From assembly GCA_902595555.1 (NCBI GenBank), contig CACJQM010000001.1:186001-250000 (forward strand): a stretch of DNA of 64,000 nucleotides, given 5' to 3'. Positions within the stretch are counted from its first letter, which is position 1, and every line of letters starts with the position of its first letter. The notes beneath the pieces are model-generated. The model saw only the letters and a program-made list of their open reading frames with translations, searched no databases and was not told where the DNA came from. Source of the DNA: an uncultured Bacteroidota bacterium. Lineage in GTDB: Bacteria; Bacteroidota; Bacteroidia; Flavobacteriales; Flavobacteriaceae. Below are positions 50,074 through 60,796 of this stretch, one piece after another. The translations under genes and the position numbers were made by a program.

Positions 50074-51447
50074 ATGAAAAAAATTATTTTCTTAGTTCTA
50101 CTATTAAATATCAGCCTTAACTACAGTCAAGACGATAAAGTCATTAAAAGTATTTTTGATGCTGGCTTTACAAAAAGCAAAGCATATTCATGGCTAGATT
50201 ATCTATCAAATGAAATTGGAGGAAGATTATCAGGTTCTTATGAAGCAGAATTAGCAGTCAAATGGTCAAAAAATGAATTGGACAAACTCAACTTTGATAA
50301 AGTTTGGCTACAACCAGTAATGGTTCCAAGATGGGTGAGGGGTCCAAAAGAATTTGCTTTGATTGAAACAGAGCCAGGTATAACCTTTAATGTTCCTGTT
50401 GCTGCTCTGGGTGGTTCAGTGGCTACTCCTTCAGTTGGTATTAAATCAAATGTCATTGAAGTTCAATCTATTGAACAATTAAAAGAGTTGGGAAAAGAAA
50501 AAATAGATGGTAAAATTGTTTTTTTTAATAGACCAATGGATCCAACATTTATTACAACATTTACGGCTTATGGAACAGCAGTAGATCAAAGAGCATTAGG
50601 TGCCTTAGAAGCCTCAAAATATGGAGCCATTGGAGTGATAGTTAGATCCATGACACTGAGAACTGATGATTTTCCTCATACAGGTGGCTTGACATATGGT
50701 GCGTTGCCTGTTAGTAAAAGAATACCTGCAGCTGCAATCAGTACTAAAGGAGCTGATAAACTAAGTAGCTTATTGAAGATTAAACCTGATTTAAAATTTT
50801 TATTAAGACAACAATGTAAGCAAATGCCGGACGTTCAGTCTTATAATGTGATTGCTGAAAAAAAAGGAACAACCTATCCTGATGAGGTTATTTTAATTGG
50901 AGGTCACCTAGATTCTTGGGATATTGGAGATGGAAGCCATGACGACGGAGCAGGAGTTGTTCACTCTATGGATTTAATCAATCTTTTCAATAATATTGAT
51001 TACAAACCCAAAAGAACAATAAGGGTTGTTTTATTTATGAATGAAGAAAATGGTTTAAGGGGGTCTCTTAAGTATAAAGAAATCGCAGATAAAGAAGGTA
51101 TTAACCACATATTTGCGATTGAGTCAGATGCGGGTGGATTTAGGCCTTTAGGTTTCTCATTTACATGTAATGATTCAAATTTTTTAAGAATATTGGAATG
51201 GAAAAAACTGTTTGCACCCTATTTTATAAATGTATTTATCAAAGGTGGTAGTGGGGCAGATATTTCAAATTTAAGAAAGGATTATAATGTTCTTTCAGGC
51301 TTGAGACCTAACTCTCAAAGGTACTTTGACTACCATCATACAGAAATTGATACTTTTGATGCTATTAATAAAAGAGAATTAGAAATGGGCTCATCGGCAG
51401 TTGCATCTTTGGTTTACCTTTTTGATAAATATGGCTTAAATGATTAA
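50074..51447 (+). CDS. Secreted M28 family metallopeptidase
   Basis: ILIGGHLDSWDIGDGSHDDGAGV, VVLFMNEENGLRGS; signal peptide. Confidence 0.92.
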   Translation: MKKIIFLVLLLNISLNYSQDDKVIKSIFDAGFTKSKAYSWLDYLSNEIGGRLSGSYEAELAVKWSKNELDKLNFDKVWLQPVMVPRWVRGPKEFALIETEPGITFNVPVAALGGSVATPSVGIKSNVIEVQSIEQLKELGKEKIDGKIVFFNRPMDPTFITTFTAYGTAVDQRALGALEASKYGAIGVIVRSMTLRTDDFPHTGGLTYGALPVSKRIPAAAISTKGADKLSSLLKIKPDLKFLLRQQCKQMPDVQSYNVIAEKKGTTYPDEVILIGGHLDSWDIGDGSHDDGAGVVHSMDLINLFNNIDYKPKRTIRVVLFMNEENGLRGSLKYKEIADKEGINHIFAIESDAGGFRPLGFSFTCNDSNFLRILEWKKLFAPYFINVFIKGGSGADISNLRKDYNVLSGLRPNSQRYFDYHHTEIDTFDAINKRELEMGSSAVASLVYLFDKYGLND

Positions 51448-51450
51448 TTA

Positions 51451-52035
51451 ATGGACTTTGTTCTAGATTTAGATAAATCTCTATTTGTTTTTTTTAACTC
51501 ATTAGGTTCTAAATATTTTGATAGTTTTTGGTTATTTATTTCTGAAAGTGATATTATTGAGGTTATATATTTGTTTTTAGTTATTGAATTTTTACGGTTT
51601 TTTAAAATCAAAGATTTAAAGTCGATTCTAATTTTTCTTTTATCAATGATACTAATGATAGTTTTCACTGACCAATCTAGTAACTTTTTTAAAGAATTCT
51701 TTGAAAGATTAAGACCTTGCCATAATCCTGAATTAATAGAAATTATTAGAATTGTCAAAGATGGTTGTGGTGGTCTTTATGGATTTTTTTCAGCTCATGC
51801 CGCTAATACTTTTGCATTTGCATCTTTTATTTATTTTTTAACTCCTAATGAGAATAATTATAAGAGAACCTCATTTTTACTTTTTATATGGGCAGCAATT
51901 ATTTCATACAGTCGAATATATATTGGAGTACATTTTCCATTGGATATCATAATAGGAGCTATATACGGTTTATTGTCAGGATATTTATTTCACAAACCCT
52001 TCTTATATTTTAGAAAATCCAAATTAATCCTTTAA
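51451..52035 (+). CDS. PAP2 superfamily phosphatase
   Basis: FFERLRPCHNP, GGLYGFFSAHAANTFA, YSRIYIGVHFPLDIIIGA. Confidence 0.9.
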   Translation: MDFVLDLDKSLFVFFNSLGSKYFDSFWLFISESDIIEVIYLFLVIEFLRFFKIKDLKSILIFLLSMILMIVFTDQSSNFFKEFFERLRPCHNPELIEIIRIVKDGCGGLYGFFSAHAANTFAFASFIYFLTPNENNYKRTSFLLFIWAAIISYSRIYIGVHFPLDIIIGAIYGLLSGYLFHKPFLYFRKSKLIL

Positions 52036-52617
52036 AAGATCAGTAAACTTTGATTTGAATTTATTAATTCTTGGAACAGAAACATTCCATATGTATGCGT
52101 TATTGGGATTTTTCTGCTTATAATCTTGATGATAATCTTCAGCGATATAAAATTTTTCGAACTTTTTGACCTCAGTAACAATTTTTGGGTAGGTTTTATT
52201 TTTTAGTAGACGATTAATTTCTTCGTTTATAATTTTCTTTTCATTGTCATTGCTGTAAAATGCAATCGACCTGTAATGTGTTCCTCTATCAGGTCCTTGT
52301 CTGTTCAAAGTTGTTGGATCATGTGATCCAAAAAAAACCTTAACTAGTTGTTTGAAAGATATTTTTTCAGCATCATAATAAACTTTTATACTTTCTGCAT
52401 GTCCGGTTTTTCCCGTTAAAACGGAATAGTATGTAGGATTGTTAGTGTAACCACCCGAATAGCCCGATTCTACTTTACTTACACCTATTAAACTTTCGTA
52501 AATTGATTCAACACACCAAAAACAACCTGATGCAAAATATGCCTCTTTATTGTTTTGTGAGTTTAATTGAACAAAGAATATAATTAATAAAAGACTAAGA
52601 GTTTTTTTCATTTTCAT
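52024..52617 (-). CDS. msrA: Peptide-methionine (S)-S-oxide reductase MsrA, exported form
   Basis: Signal peptide; FASGCFWCVE; GYSGGYTNNPTY; EDYHQDY. Confidence 0.95.
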   Translation of the reverse strand: MKMKKTLSLLLIIFFVQLNSQNNKEAYFASGCFWCVESIYESLIGVSKVESGYSGGYTNNPTYYSVLTGKTGHAESIKVYYDAEKISFKQLVKVFFGSHDPTTLNRQGPDRGTHYRSIAFYSNDNEKKIINEEINRLLKNKTYPKIVTEVKKFEKFYIAEDYHQDYKQKNPNNAYIWNVSVPRINKFKSKFTDLLKD

Positions 52618-54343
52618 TTTTTAAAATTAATAATCTGAAGTCTATTGATTTTTTTCCTACTTTCTTAGTTGTTTTGAGTTTTAACTTACTTAAACCTTTC
52701 TTAAAACTCATTCTCCCAATTTTTATTTTTTTAAAATCCTTAGTGTAGGATTCAATTCTTTTTATCTTATCTTCTTCAAATCCTACTAAACTGGGATCGT
52801 GAAATTCATCAATAGTTTTTTTTATTATTTGATTTTCAAATTCTAAAGCAATTTCAGTGCCAACGCTTTCCTTTTCAAGTGTATAGTATAATTCAATATT
52901 ATTAATTCCGTCTTCTAAAACGTCTATTTCCCAGAAAATATAATCATTAGTATTTTTCCAGTTTTCAATAAATGAACAGTTTGCATGTATTGATGATCTT
53001 TTTAGATCTCCATTAATTTCAGCATCTCTGGCAGGTAAGTGAGTATATTTAGCAGTATTATAGTTTATCGTAAATGGTCTTCTCGTGAGCTTTTCTTTAT
53101 TGGGATTAACAACTTTGGTTAACCATTCGTTTTTATCATTTAGTAGTTTTTGATAATGAGGATTGTTATCTTTTTCAATAGGATTATACTGATAAAAATC
53201 TTTAACTAAGTCATAGAGATTGTTTTCATGATCCAGTATATAATTATTATTTCTAGCACTAATTCTATTATTCCAGTATGAAAATATCGTTCTTTCATCA
53301 TCCATTAATAAAGGTGAGTCTAAAAATCTTTTTAAACTCATTCCGTCCAAATCATTTAATGATTCGTTTCCTGTGAGCTCTAGCAGAGTTGGAAATACAT
53401 CCAAAACACTAGAAATTTGTTTTATTTTTAAACCTTTTTTAATATTCTTTGGCCATTGAATGAAAAATGGAACTCTGACTCCACCTTCATTTGTACTGCC
53501 TTTTCTATCTTTTAGGTCATTATTCCAACGATTTCCATTAGGTCCGTTATCACTGAAAAAAATTATAATAGTATTTTCATAAACTCCCTTTTCCTTAAGT
53601 AATCTAACAACATTACCAATATTTTCATCAATGTTTTCAATCATTCCCATTGCAGCTTTTGTTTTTTCAATATTTTCCCTTTTTGAGTATCTGCCCCTAA
53701 GTAAAATGTCTTTACCATCAAAATATTTGTCTGGAACTTGCATAGGAGAGTGAGGGGTATTATAAGAAATGAATGATAGAAAAGGTTTATTTGATTTCTG
53801 TATAAATGAAATTGCTTCATTAGTTATAACATCATTGATATAGCCTTCGGTTTTAATAATTTTTCCATTTTTTTCAAGTATTGGGTCAAAATAATTACCC
53901 CAATGTCCAGATGTAAAGCCATAAAATTCATCAAATCCTCTATTATTTGGATGATAAGGAGGTTGTGAGCCATTGTGCCATTTTCCAAAAGCACCTGTTT
54001 TATATTTTTTCCCTTTAAAGAAATCTGAAATAAGCTTTACATCAGTATTCATTCTTTCATATCCACGTGTGACACCATTAACACCACTTCTCACAAAGAA
54101 TTTTCCAGATAATAGCTCTGCTCGAGTTGGTGAACATACAGGGCTTACATAAAACCTTTCAAATGAGGCTCCATTCAATGCAATGTTATCAATGTTAGGA
54201 GTTTTTAAATTCGTATTGCCATTTATACTTAAATCTCCCCAACCTTGATCATCAGTTAAAATAATTAAGATATTTGGATTTGTGTCATTCTTACATGAAA
54301 TAAAAAATTGAATTAAAATTGATAAAAAAATTAACCTTTTCAC
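52595..54343 (-). CDS. Sulfatase (arylsulfatase-like) lipoprotein
   Basis: NILIILTDDQGWGDLS; formylglycine motif CSPTR; GAFGKWHNG. Confidence 0.93.
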   Translation of the reverse strand: MKRLIFLSILIQFFISCKNDTNPNILIILTDDQGWGDLSINGNTNLKTPNIDNIALNGASFERFYVSPVCSPTRAELLSGKFFVRSGVNGVTRGYERMNTDVKLISDFFKGKKYKTGAFGKWHNGSQPPYHPNNRGFDEFYGFTSGHWGNYFDPILEKNGKIIKTEGYINDVITNEAISFIQKSNKPFLSFISYNTPHSPMQVPDKYFDGKDILLRGRYSKRENIEKTKAAMGMIENIDENIGNVVRLLKEKGVYENTIIIFFSDNGPNGNRWNNDLKDRKGSTNEGGVRVPFFIQWPKNIKKGLKIKQISSVLDVFPTLLELTGNESLNDLDGMSLKRFLDSPLLMDDERTIFSYWNNRISARNNNYILDHENNLYDLVKDFYQYNPIEKDNNPHYQKLLNDKNEWLTKVVNPNKEKLTRRPFTINYNTAKYTHLPARDAEINGDLKRSSIHANCSFIENWKNTNDYIFWEIDVLEDGINNIELYYTLEKESVGTEIALEFENQIIKKTIDEFHDPSLVGFEEDKIKRIESYTKDFKKIKIGRMSFKKGLSKLKLKTTKKVGKKSIDFRLLILKNENEKNS

Positions 54344-55440
54344 TTTATAAAATTTATTAGATTATTTGAAAATCTATCCCAATTTAAACTTTTCTTAAGT
54401 TTTTTTAATTCATATGTTTTTTTCTCATTATTTGATTCACAAGCTTCTAAGATTTTTAAGGAAATAGAATCCGTATTTTTTTGACATATAAAGGAATTTT
54501 TTTCATTTAAAGTCTCCCTAATACCACCGGATGCAGTTGTAATCATGATTTTTTCAAAATAAATTGATAAAGCTGTTATTCCACTTTGTGTTGCACTTGT
54601 GTTTGTTTGAATTATGAAATCAGCCATTGAAAACCATTTAAAAAAATCTGATTCATGGATAAAACTATTTTCAATAGTTATATTGTTTTGAATATCTAAT
54701 TCATCAATTAATTTTTGATATTTTTTAATGTTTTCATAAAATTCACCTGCTATTATTAGATGTATTAATTTATTTTTTTCTAAAGCTTTTTTAAGTGATT
54801 TTAATAAAATTTCAAGCCCTTTATATTTTCTAATTATACCAAAATGAAGTAAATATTTTTTTTCAGGATCAAGTTTTCTTTCCAAAAGTGCATCATTTCG
54901 GTTAATAAGCTTCTGATTAAGTTTTGGAAAAGGATGAAATAATGAAAGTGAGTTGATTTTAGTAAGATTATCAACTTGTTTTTTTGTAAAGTTTGATAGA
55001 AATACAGCTTTATTCAACGAATTCAAATAGAATCTAAAAAATAAATTATCCAAAAAAAGGGGTTCATGACTCTTAACATTGTGTAAGATCCCAATTTTTT
55101 CTATACTATTTGAGGAGAGATAGTTTAAAATTGCGAAAGAAATTGAAAAAATTGGATTCCAATGTGTAGAAATAATTTTTTCTGGCTTTATTTTTCTAAT
55201 GTGATTCAAAGCATTTATGTAGTCAAGTGGATTATATGGATTGATTTTTTTTATTTTAAAATCAATTGTAACTTTTTTACTCAATTGACTTTTTCCTGGG
55301 AATAAAAATTTAGGGTATAAATAGTGAAAAGAAAGTGCTTGAACATTTTGTGTTTTGACCAGATCTTTTAAAAGTTCATAATTAAAGTCTGAGATTCCAC
55401 CTCTAAGTGGGGGTAAAGGACCAATTAATAGAATATTCAT
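54340..55440 (-). CDS. Glycosyltransferase family protein (GT4-like)
   Basis: IGPLPPLRGGISDFNYELL; YLLHFGIIRKYKGLEILLKSL; Rossmann GT-B features. Confidence 0.82.
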   Translation of the reverse strand: MNILLIGPLPPLRGGISDFNYELLKDLVKTQNVQALSFHYLYPKFLFPGKSQLSKKVTIDFKIKKINPYNPLDYINALNHIRKIKPEKIISTHWNPIFSISFAILNYLSSNSIEKIGILHNVKSHEPLFLDNLFFRFYLNSLNKAVFLSNFTKKQVDNLTKINSLSLFHPFPKLNQKLINRNDALLERKLDPEKKYLLHFGIIRKYKGLEILLKSLKKALEKNKLIHLIIAGEFYENIKKYQKLIDELDIQNNITIENSFIHESDFFKWFSMADFIIQTNTSATQSGITALSIYFEKIMITTASGGIRETLNEKNSFICQKNTDSISLKILEACESNNEKKTYELKKLKKSLNWDRFSNNLINFIK

Positions 55441-55445
55441 TGGCT

Positions 55446-58400
55446 TTAATTTTCAATTATATTCCAATTTCCAGTTTGTAGAAGTGGCTCAGCTTGTTTG
55501 AATTTTAACTCTTTTGTTTCACCTGATTGGATATTTTTAATTTTAACCCTTTCATTTCTTCCAATTTTTCTAGTTTCTCTAACAATAGTTTCTACAACGC
55601 TTTGATTGGATGAAACATTTGAGCCAACTTGTCTGTTTCTATTAGCAAGTTCATCACTATTTAAAACTTCTTCTTTAGATGTGTTATATTTTTCTCTGCG
55701 TCTAGTTTGTCTATCTTCTCTTATTTCATTAGGATTCTGGCTAGGAAGACTTCCCTTAAATAAAAATGTTAAAATGTCTTTATTTAATTGATCAATCATA
55801 GAAAAAAACAGTTCTTTAGCTTCAAATTTATATATGACCAAAGGATCTTTTTGTTCATGAACTGCTAATTGAACGGCTTGCTTCAATTCATCCATTTTTC
55901 TCAGATGAGTTTTCCATGAATCATCAATAATCGCTAGTGAAATGTTTTTTTCAAAATCATTTATTAATTCTTTCCCATCTGACTCATAAGCATCTTTTAA
56001 GTTTGTTACAATATTCATTGTTTTTTTACCATCAGTAAATGGTACAACTATTCTTTCAAACTTATTTTGAGGATTCTCATATACGTTCTTAACTATAGGA
56101 AATACCTTGGTGGCATTTTCTTTGTTTTTTTTCTCATAATATTCAAGAACCAATTGATATGTTTTTTCAATACATTTTATTTCATCTCCTTTTTCAAAAT
56201 CATCTTTGGAGATTGGAGATGTTACAGAGAAATACCTTATTAAATCAAACTCAAATGATTTAAAGTCGTTATTTTCTTTAGAATTGCTAAATATAGAATC
56301 AACCGTTTCATAAATCATGTTAGCAATATCAACTTTTAACCTGTTAAAGTCTAAAGCATTTTTTCTTCTTTTATAAATAACAGTTCTTTGTAAGTTCATT
56401 ACATCATCATATTCAAGAAGTCTTTTTCTTATTCCAAAGTTGTTTTCTTCAACTTTCTTTTGAGCTCTTTCTATAGTTTTTGTCATCATCGAATGTTGAA
56501 TAACCTCACCCTCTTTGTGCCCCATTTTATCCATCATTTTAGATACTCTTTCTGATCCAAATAGTCGCATTAAGTTATCTTCAAGTGAAACATAAAATTG
56601 AGAGCTTCCAGGGTCACCTTGTCTTCCTGCTCTTCCTCTAAGTTGTCTGTCGACCCTTCTAGAATCGTGTCTTTCAGTACCTATAATTGCTAATCCACCA
56701 TTATCTTTAATTTCATCACTTATTTTTATATCAGTCCCTCTACCTGCCATATTAGTTGCGATTGTTACAATACCAGCCTTACCAGCTTCTGCAACGACAT
56801 CAGCCTCTTTTTTATGTAGTTTGGCATTTAAAACATTATGCTTTACATTTTGGCGTGTTAACATCCTTGATAATAACTCAGAAATTTCAACGGATGTTGT
56901 TCCAATTAAAACAGGTCTTCCTTTTTGAGTTAAATCAATGACATTTGATATTACAGCATTATATTTTTCTCTCTTTGTTTTATATATTAAATCATTTCTG
57001 TCATCTCTAACTATTGGTTTATTCGTTGGAATAACCATTACATCTAAATCATATATATTTAAAAACTCACCTGCTTCTGTCACTGCTGTTCCTGTCATTC
57101 CCGAAAGTTTTCTATACATTCTAAAATAATTCTGTAATGTAATAGTTGCAAATGTTTGTGTAGCATCTTCAATCTTAACATTCTCTTTGGCTTCTATTGC
57201 TTGGTGAAGACCATCAGAATATCTTCTTCCATCCATAATTCTACCAGTTTGTTCGTCAACAATTTTTACTTTATTATCCATTACAACATATTCTACATCT
57301 TTTTCAAATAATGTATATGCCTTTAGTAACTGATTTAAAGTATGTATTCTTTCGCTTTTCTCACTAAATTCAGCATAAAGCTTTTCTTTTTCTTCAGCTT
57401 CTTTTTCAATTTCTAATCCTTTGTTTTCAACGTTGGCTATTTCTATTGAAATATCTGGTAAAACAAAGAAATTGGTATCGTTGACATCAGATGATAAATG
57501 TTCAATTCCCTTATCAGTAAGTTCAATTTGATTATTTTTTTCATCAATAGTAAAGTATAAGTCAGCATCAACTTTAGGCATTTCCCTATTGTTATCTTGC
57601 ATGTAAAAATTTTCTGTTTTTAAAAGAGATTGCTTTACTCCATCTTCACTTAAAAATTTAATTAAAGCTTTATTTTTAGGAAGTCCTCTAAATGACTGAA
57701 GTAATTTAAAACTACCTTCTTCAATATTGCCATCCTGATAAAGTTTTTTTGATTCAGAGAGAATTCTAGTTACTAGTTGTCTTTGAATTTGAACCAGAGA
57801 TGATATTTTAGGTTTTAATTCATTAAACTCATGATTACCTCCTTGCGGAATTGGTCCTGAAATAATTAGTGGAGTTCTTGCATCATCAATTAAAACGGAG
57901 TCAACTTCATCCACAATAGCATATGAATGCTGTCTTTGTACTCTGTCCTCATTTTTGTGAGCCATATTATCTCTCAAATAATCAAAACCAAATTCGTTGT
58001 TTGTTCCATATGTTATATCAGATAAGTAGGCATTTTTTCTTTCCTGTGAATGAGGTTTATAATGATCAATACAATCAACACTTAAGCCATGAAATTCAAA
58101 TATTGGAGCCATCCATGCACAATCTCTTTTTGCTAGATAATCATTAACAGTTATTACATGAACTCCATTACCTGAGAGAGCATTTAGGTAGACTGGTAGA
58201 GTGGCTACCAAAGTCTTACCTTCTCCAGTTTGCATTTCAGCAATTTTACCATTGTGTAATGCAATTCCACCAATCAATTGAACATCGTAATGGATCATAT
58301 CCCAGATAATACTTTTTCCAGCAGCATCCCATGAATTCGACCAAATTGAATTTTCTTTTTTTAGAGTAACATATGATCTAGAGGTTGATAGCTTTTCATC

Positions 58401-58808
58401 GTTATCATTTGCTTTAACTATAATCTCAGTATTTTCAGTAAACCTTTTTGTTGTTTCCTTTACTACTGCAAAGGCTTTTGGTAAAATTGAGTTCAAATAT
58501 TCATCAAGTTTATCTAAATAAGCTTGTTCCCATTTTTCAATTTTTTTGTAATTGTTCTCATTTTCTTCAATGTTGTCAGAGTTATTAATAATCTCTTTAA
58601 TGCCGTTAATCTCAGAGTTAAAAGGCTTCTTTAATTCTTCAATTTCGGACTTAAAGCTAGCAGTTATCGAACGCAGATCATCATTGCTGATATCTTTGAT
58701 TTCATCCTCGCATTTTAATATTAAGTCAACAATTGGAGAAACTTCCTTTATGTCTTTTTTTCCTTTATCGCCAAGAAAAATATTTAATATGGAATCTACT
58801 AAACTCAT
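55446..58808 (-). CDS. secA: Preprotein translocase subunit SecA
   Basis: EMQTGEGKTLVATLPVYLNAL, VDEVDSVLIDDARTPLIISG, NMAGRGTDIKI; start set at ATG 58808. Confidence 0.97.
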   Translation of the reverse strand: MSLVDSILNIFLGDKGKKDIKEVSPIVDLILKCEDEIKDISNDDLRSITASFKSEIEELKKPFNSEINGIKEIINNSDNIEENENNYKKIEKWEQAYLDKLDEYLNSILPKAFAVVKETTKRFTENTEIIVKANDNDEKLSTSRSYVTLKKENSIWSNSWDAAGKSIIWDMIHYDVQLIGGIALHNGKIAEMQTGEGKTLVATLPVYLNALSGNGVHVITVNDYLAKRDCAWMAPIFEFHGLSVDCIDHYKPHSQERKNAYLSDITYGTNNEFGFDYLRDNMAHKNEDRVQRQHSYAIVDEVDSVLIDDARTPLIISGPIPQGGNHEFNELKPKISSLVQIQRQLVTRILSESKKLYQDGNIEEGSFKLLQSFRGLPKNKALIKFLSEDGVKQSLLKTENFYMQDNNREMPKVDADLYFTIDEKNNQIELTDKGIEHLSSDVNDTNFFVLPDISIEIANVENKGLEIEKEAEEKEKLYAEFSEKSERIHTLNQLLKAYTLFEKDVEYVVMDNKVKIVDEQTGRIMDGRRYSDGLHQAIEAKENVKIEDATQTFATITLQNYFRMYRKLSGMTGTAVTEAGEFLNIYDLDVMVIPTNKPIVRDDRNDLIYKTKREKYNAVISNVIDLTQKGRPVLIGTTSVEISELLSRMLTRQNVKHNVLNAKLHKKEADVVAEAGKAGIVTIATNMAGRGTDIKISDEIKDNGGLAIIGTERHDSRRVDRQLRGRAGRQGDPGSSQFYVSLEDNLMRLFGSERVSKMMDKMGHKEGEVIQHSMMTKTIERAQKKVEENNFGIRKRLLEYDDVMNLQRTVIYKRRKNALDFNRLKVDIANMIYETVDSIFSNSKENNDFKSFEFDLIRYFSVTSPISKDDFEKGDEIKCIEKTYQLVLEYYEKKNKENATKVFPIVKNVYENPQNKFERIVVPFTDGKKTMNIVTNLKDAYESDGKELINDFEKNISLAIIDDSWKTHLRKMDELKQAVQLAVHEQKDPLVIYKFEAKELFFSMIDQLNKDILTFLFKGSLPSQNPNEIREDRQTRRREKYNTSKEEVLNSDELANRNRQVGSNVSSNQSVVETIVRETRKIGRNERVKIKNIQSGETKELKFKQAEPLLQTGNWNIIEN

Positions 58809-58837
58809 TTTTACGTACGTAAATTTAAGCAAAAAAA

Positions 58838-58855
58838 AAGCCTCTGGAGAGACTT
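58838..58855 (-). terminator. Intrinsic terminator downstream of the DUF2795 gene
   Basis: AAGTCTC-TCCA-GAGGCTT (one G-U pair) followed by a T run on the minus strand. Confidence 0.65.
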
Positions 58856-58883
58856 AAATGTATTTTATACAAATAAATAAAAA

Positions 58884-59111
58884 CTAATACTCTTCCTCAT
58901 TCCACAAATAATCATCATCAGTTGGAAAATCAGGCCAAATTTCTTGAATTGATTCATAAACTTCTCCGCCATCCTCATCTTCGATTGCTTGTAAATTTTC
59001 AACAACTTCAAGAGGAGCACCGGTTCTTATAGAATAATCAATCAATTCATCTTTATTGGCTGGCCAAGGGGCATCACTTAAATAAGAGGCTAATTCTAGA
59101 GTCCAATACAT
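58884..59111 (-). CDS. DUF2795-like small protein
   Basis: MYWTLELASYLSDAPWPANKDELIDYSIRTGAPLEVVENLQAIEDEDGGEVYESIQEIWPDFPTDDDYLWNEEEY. Confidence 0.8.
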   Translation of the reverse strand: MYWTLELASYLSDAPWPANKDELIDYSIRTGAPLEVVENLQAIEDEDGGEVYESIQEIWPDFPTDDDYLWNEEEY

Positions 59112-59190
59112 ATTTCTAGTTTTGTGCAAAAATAAATTAATAATTCACTTTCACAAGCTTTTAAAAAAAAAAATAATAAACAATTTATAA

Positions 59191-60753
59191 TTATTTAGTT
59201 TTTAGGGTAGTAGCTACGAAATGTAACAATATTATGATTAGAAAGAAAAGAGATATTCTAAAAATATAATCACCATATTTTACGTAAAATGTTATTTTTT
59301 TTAATAGAGGAACTTCAGACTTAATAAATCCTTCTTCACCATAGCTAATTGATTGAATAATTTCACCCTTATAATTTATTACTGCAGAGATACCAGTATT
59401 TGCACTTCTAACAATATTTCTTCTATTTTCAATTGCCCTTAGCTTAGCAAAAGATAGATGCTGTTTGTGACCCTCACTAAAATCCCACCACCCATCATTT
59501 GTAATTATCGCAAACAAGTTTGATCCTTTCCTTGTATATTCTGTTACATATTCCCCATAAATTGATTCAAAGCATATAATTGGAGAAATATTGAAACCTT
59601 GACTCGATTTAAAATTTTTTCTAAAAATATCATATCCTCTCGAATATGATAATCCACCGAAATCAAGCAATACTTTTCCTAAAATAGGTTCTATAAAACT
59701 CTTGTAAGGCATTAATTCAACTCCAACAACTAGTTTTGATTTGTTGTAAAATTGATTCTTTTTAGCAATAAAAGCTGCACTATTGTATAGATTTAGCCAT
59801 CTTCCATCATTTAAATTATTAGAGTATTCTTTTACGTCAATACTGTCATAAATAATTTCAAATAATTCTATACCAGTTAGAATCTCAGAATAAGATTTAT
59901 TCATTAAATCATTTAGCATTTTTTTAAGTTGATTATCATTGTAGCTATCAATTTGTATTGCATCAGAAAAATAGGTTTCCGGTAGAATGATTGTAGAATT
60001 TTTTACTTCATTTTTATCTATTAGATTTTGTAGATATAAGTAGTTGTCAAGATTACTTTTTTTATATTTTTCGTTGTAGGGATCTATATTAGGTTGTACA
60101 ATAAAAAATTGTTTTGAATCTCCTTTCAAATCAATTTTGTGATATATATATTTTGATATTAATATTGGAGTGATAAGTAATAAACTAACAGTAATTAATT
60201 GTTTTTTTAAAGCTTTTTTTCCCAAAAATCGAATTAAAATTTTATAAATGACAATATTTATAACGAGTACCCACAATGTTCCTCCAAATGCACCAGTATA
60301 TTCGTACCATTGTATCCATCCGATTTTTTCAGAAAAAACATTTCCCAAGTTTAACCAAGGCCATGAAAAATCCCAATTAAGGTGAAATTTTTCAAAAGAT
60401 ATCCATAGACTAACTAAAAACAGTAAACTCAGTTTTGAATTTATTTTTTGTGATACGATTTTATAAAAACTGAACACAATAGTCATTAGAAGGGAGTTTA
60501 CTAGAATAGCAAAGAGCATACCCTCAGTTGTTGAATAGTATAACCAGCCAGTTGATATTGAATTCCATATGATAAATGTTAAATAAATGAGTGAAAATAG
60601 GCCAAAGGAAAATTTTTTATGATAGTTATTAATAAGATATAATAAAGGAACAAAAGCTATAAAAATTAGAGATGAAAAACCATAAGTTGGCCATGATAGA
60701 CCTAATAATAAACCTGAGAATAGGCTTAAAAGCAGAGATTTATAAGTTTTCAA
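59191..60753 (-). CDS. lnt: Apolipoprotein N-acyltransferase
   Basis: Carbon-nitrogen hydrolase core (ILPETYFSDA, SPIICFESIYGEYVTEYTRKGSNLFAIITNDGWWDFS) and N-terminal TM region. Start reassigned to TTG 60753 to avoid overlap with pssA. Confidence 0.88.
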   Translation of the reverse strand: MKTYKSLLLSLFSGLLLGLSWPTYGFSSLIFIAFVPLLYLINNYHKKFSFGLFSLIYLTFIIWNSISTGWLYYSTTEGMLFAILVNSLLMTIVFSFYKIVSQKINSKLSLLFLVSLWISFEKFHLNWDFSWPWLNLGNVFSEKIGWIQWYEYTGAFGGTLWVLVINIVIYKILIRFLGKKALKKQLITVSLLLITPILISKYIYHKIDLKGDSKQFFIVQPNIDPYNEKYKKSNLDNYLYLQNLIDKNEVKNSTIILPETYFSDAIQIDSYNDNQLKKMLNDLMNKSYSEILTGIELFEIIYDSIDVKEYSNNLNDGRWLNLYNSAAFIAKKNQFYNKSKLVVGVELMPYKSFIEPILGKVLLDFGGLSYSRGYDIFRKNFKSSQGFNISPIICFESIYGEYVTEYTRKGSNLFAIITNDGWWDFSEGHKQHLSFAKLRAIENRRNIVRSANTGISAVINYKGEIIQSISYGEEGFIKSEVPLLKKITFYVKYGDYIFRISLFFLIIILLHFVATTLKTK

Positions 60754-60796
60754 TTTATTAATAATTAAATTTGCTATTATAAACTTAAGGTAACAA

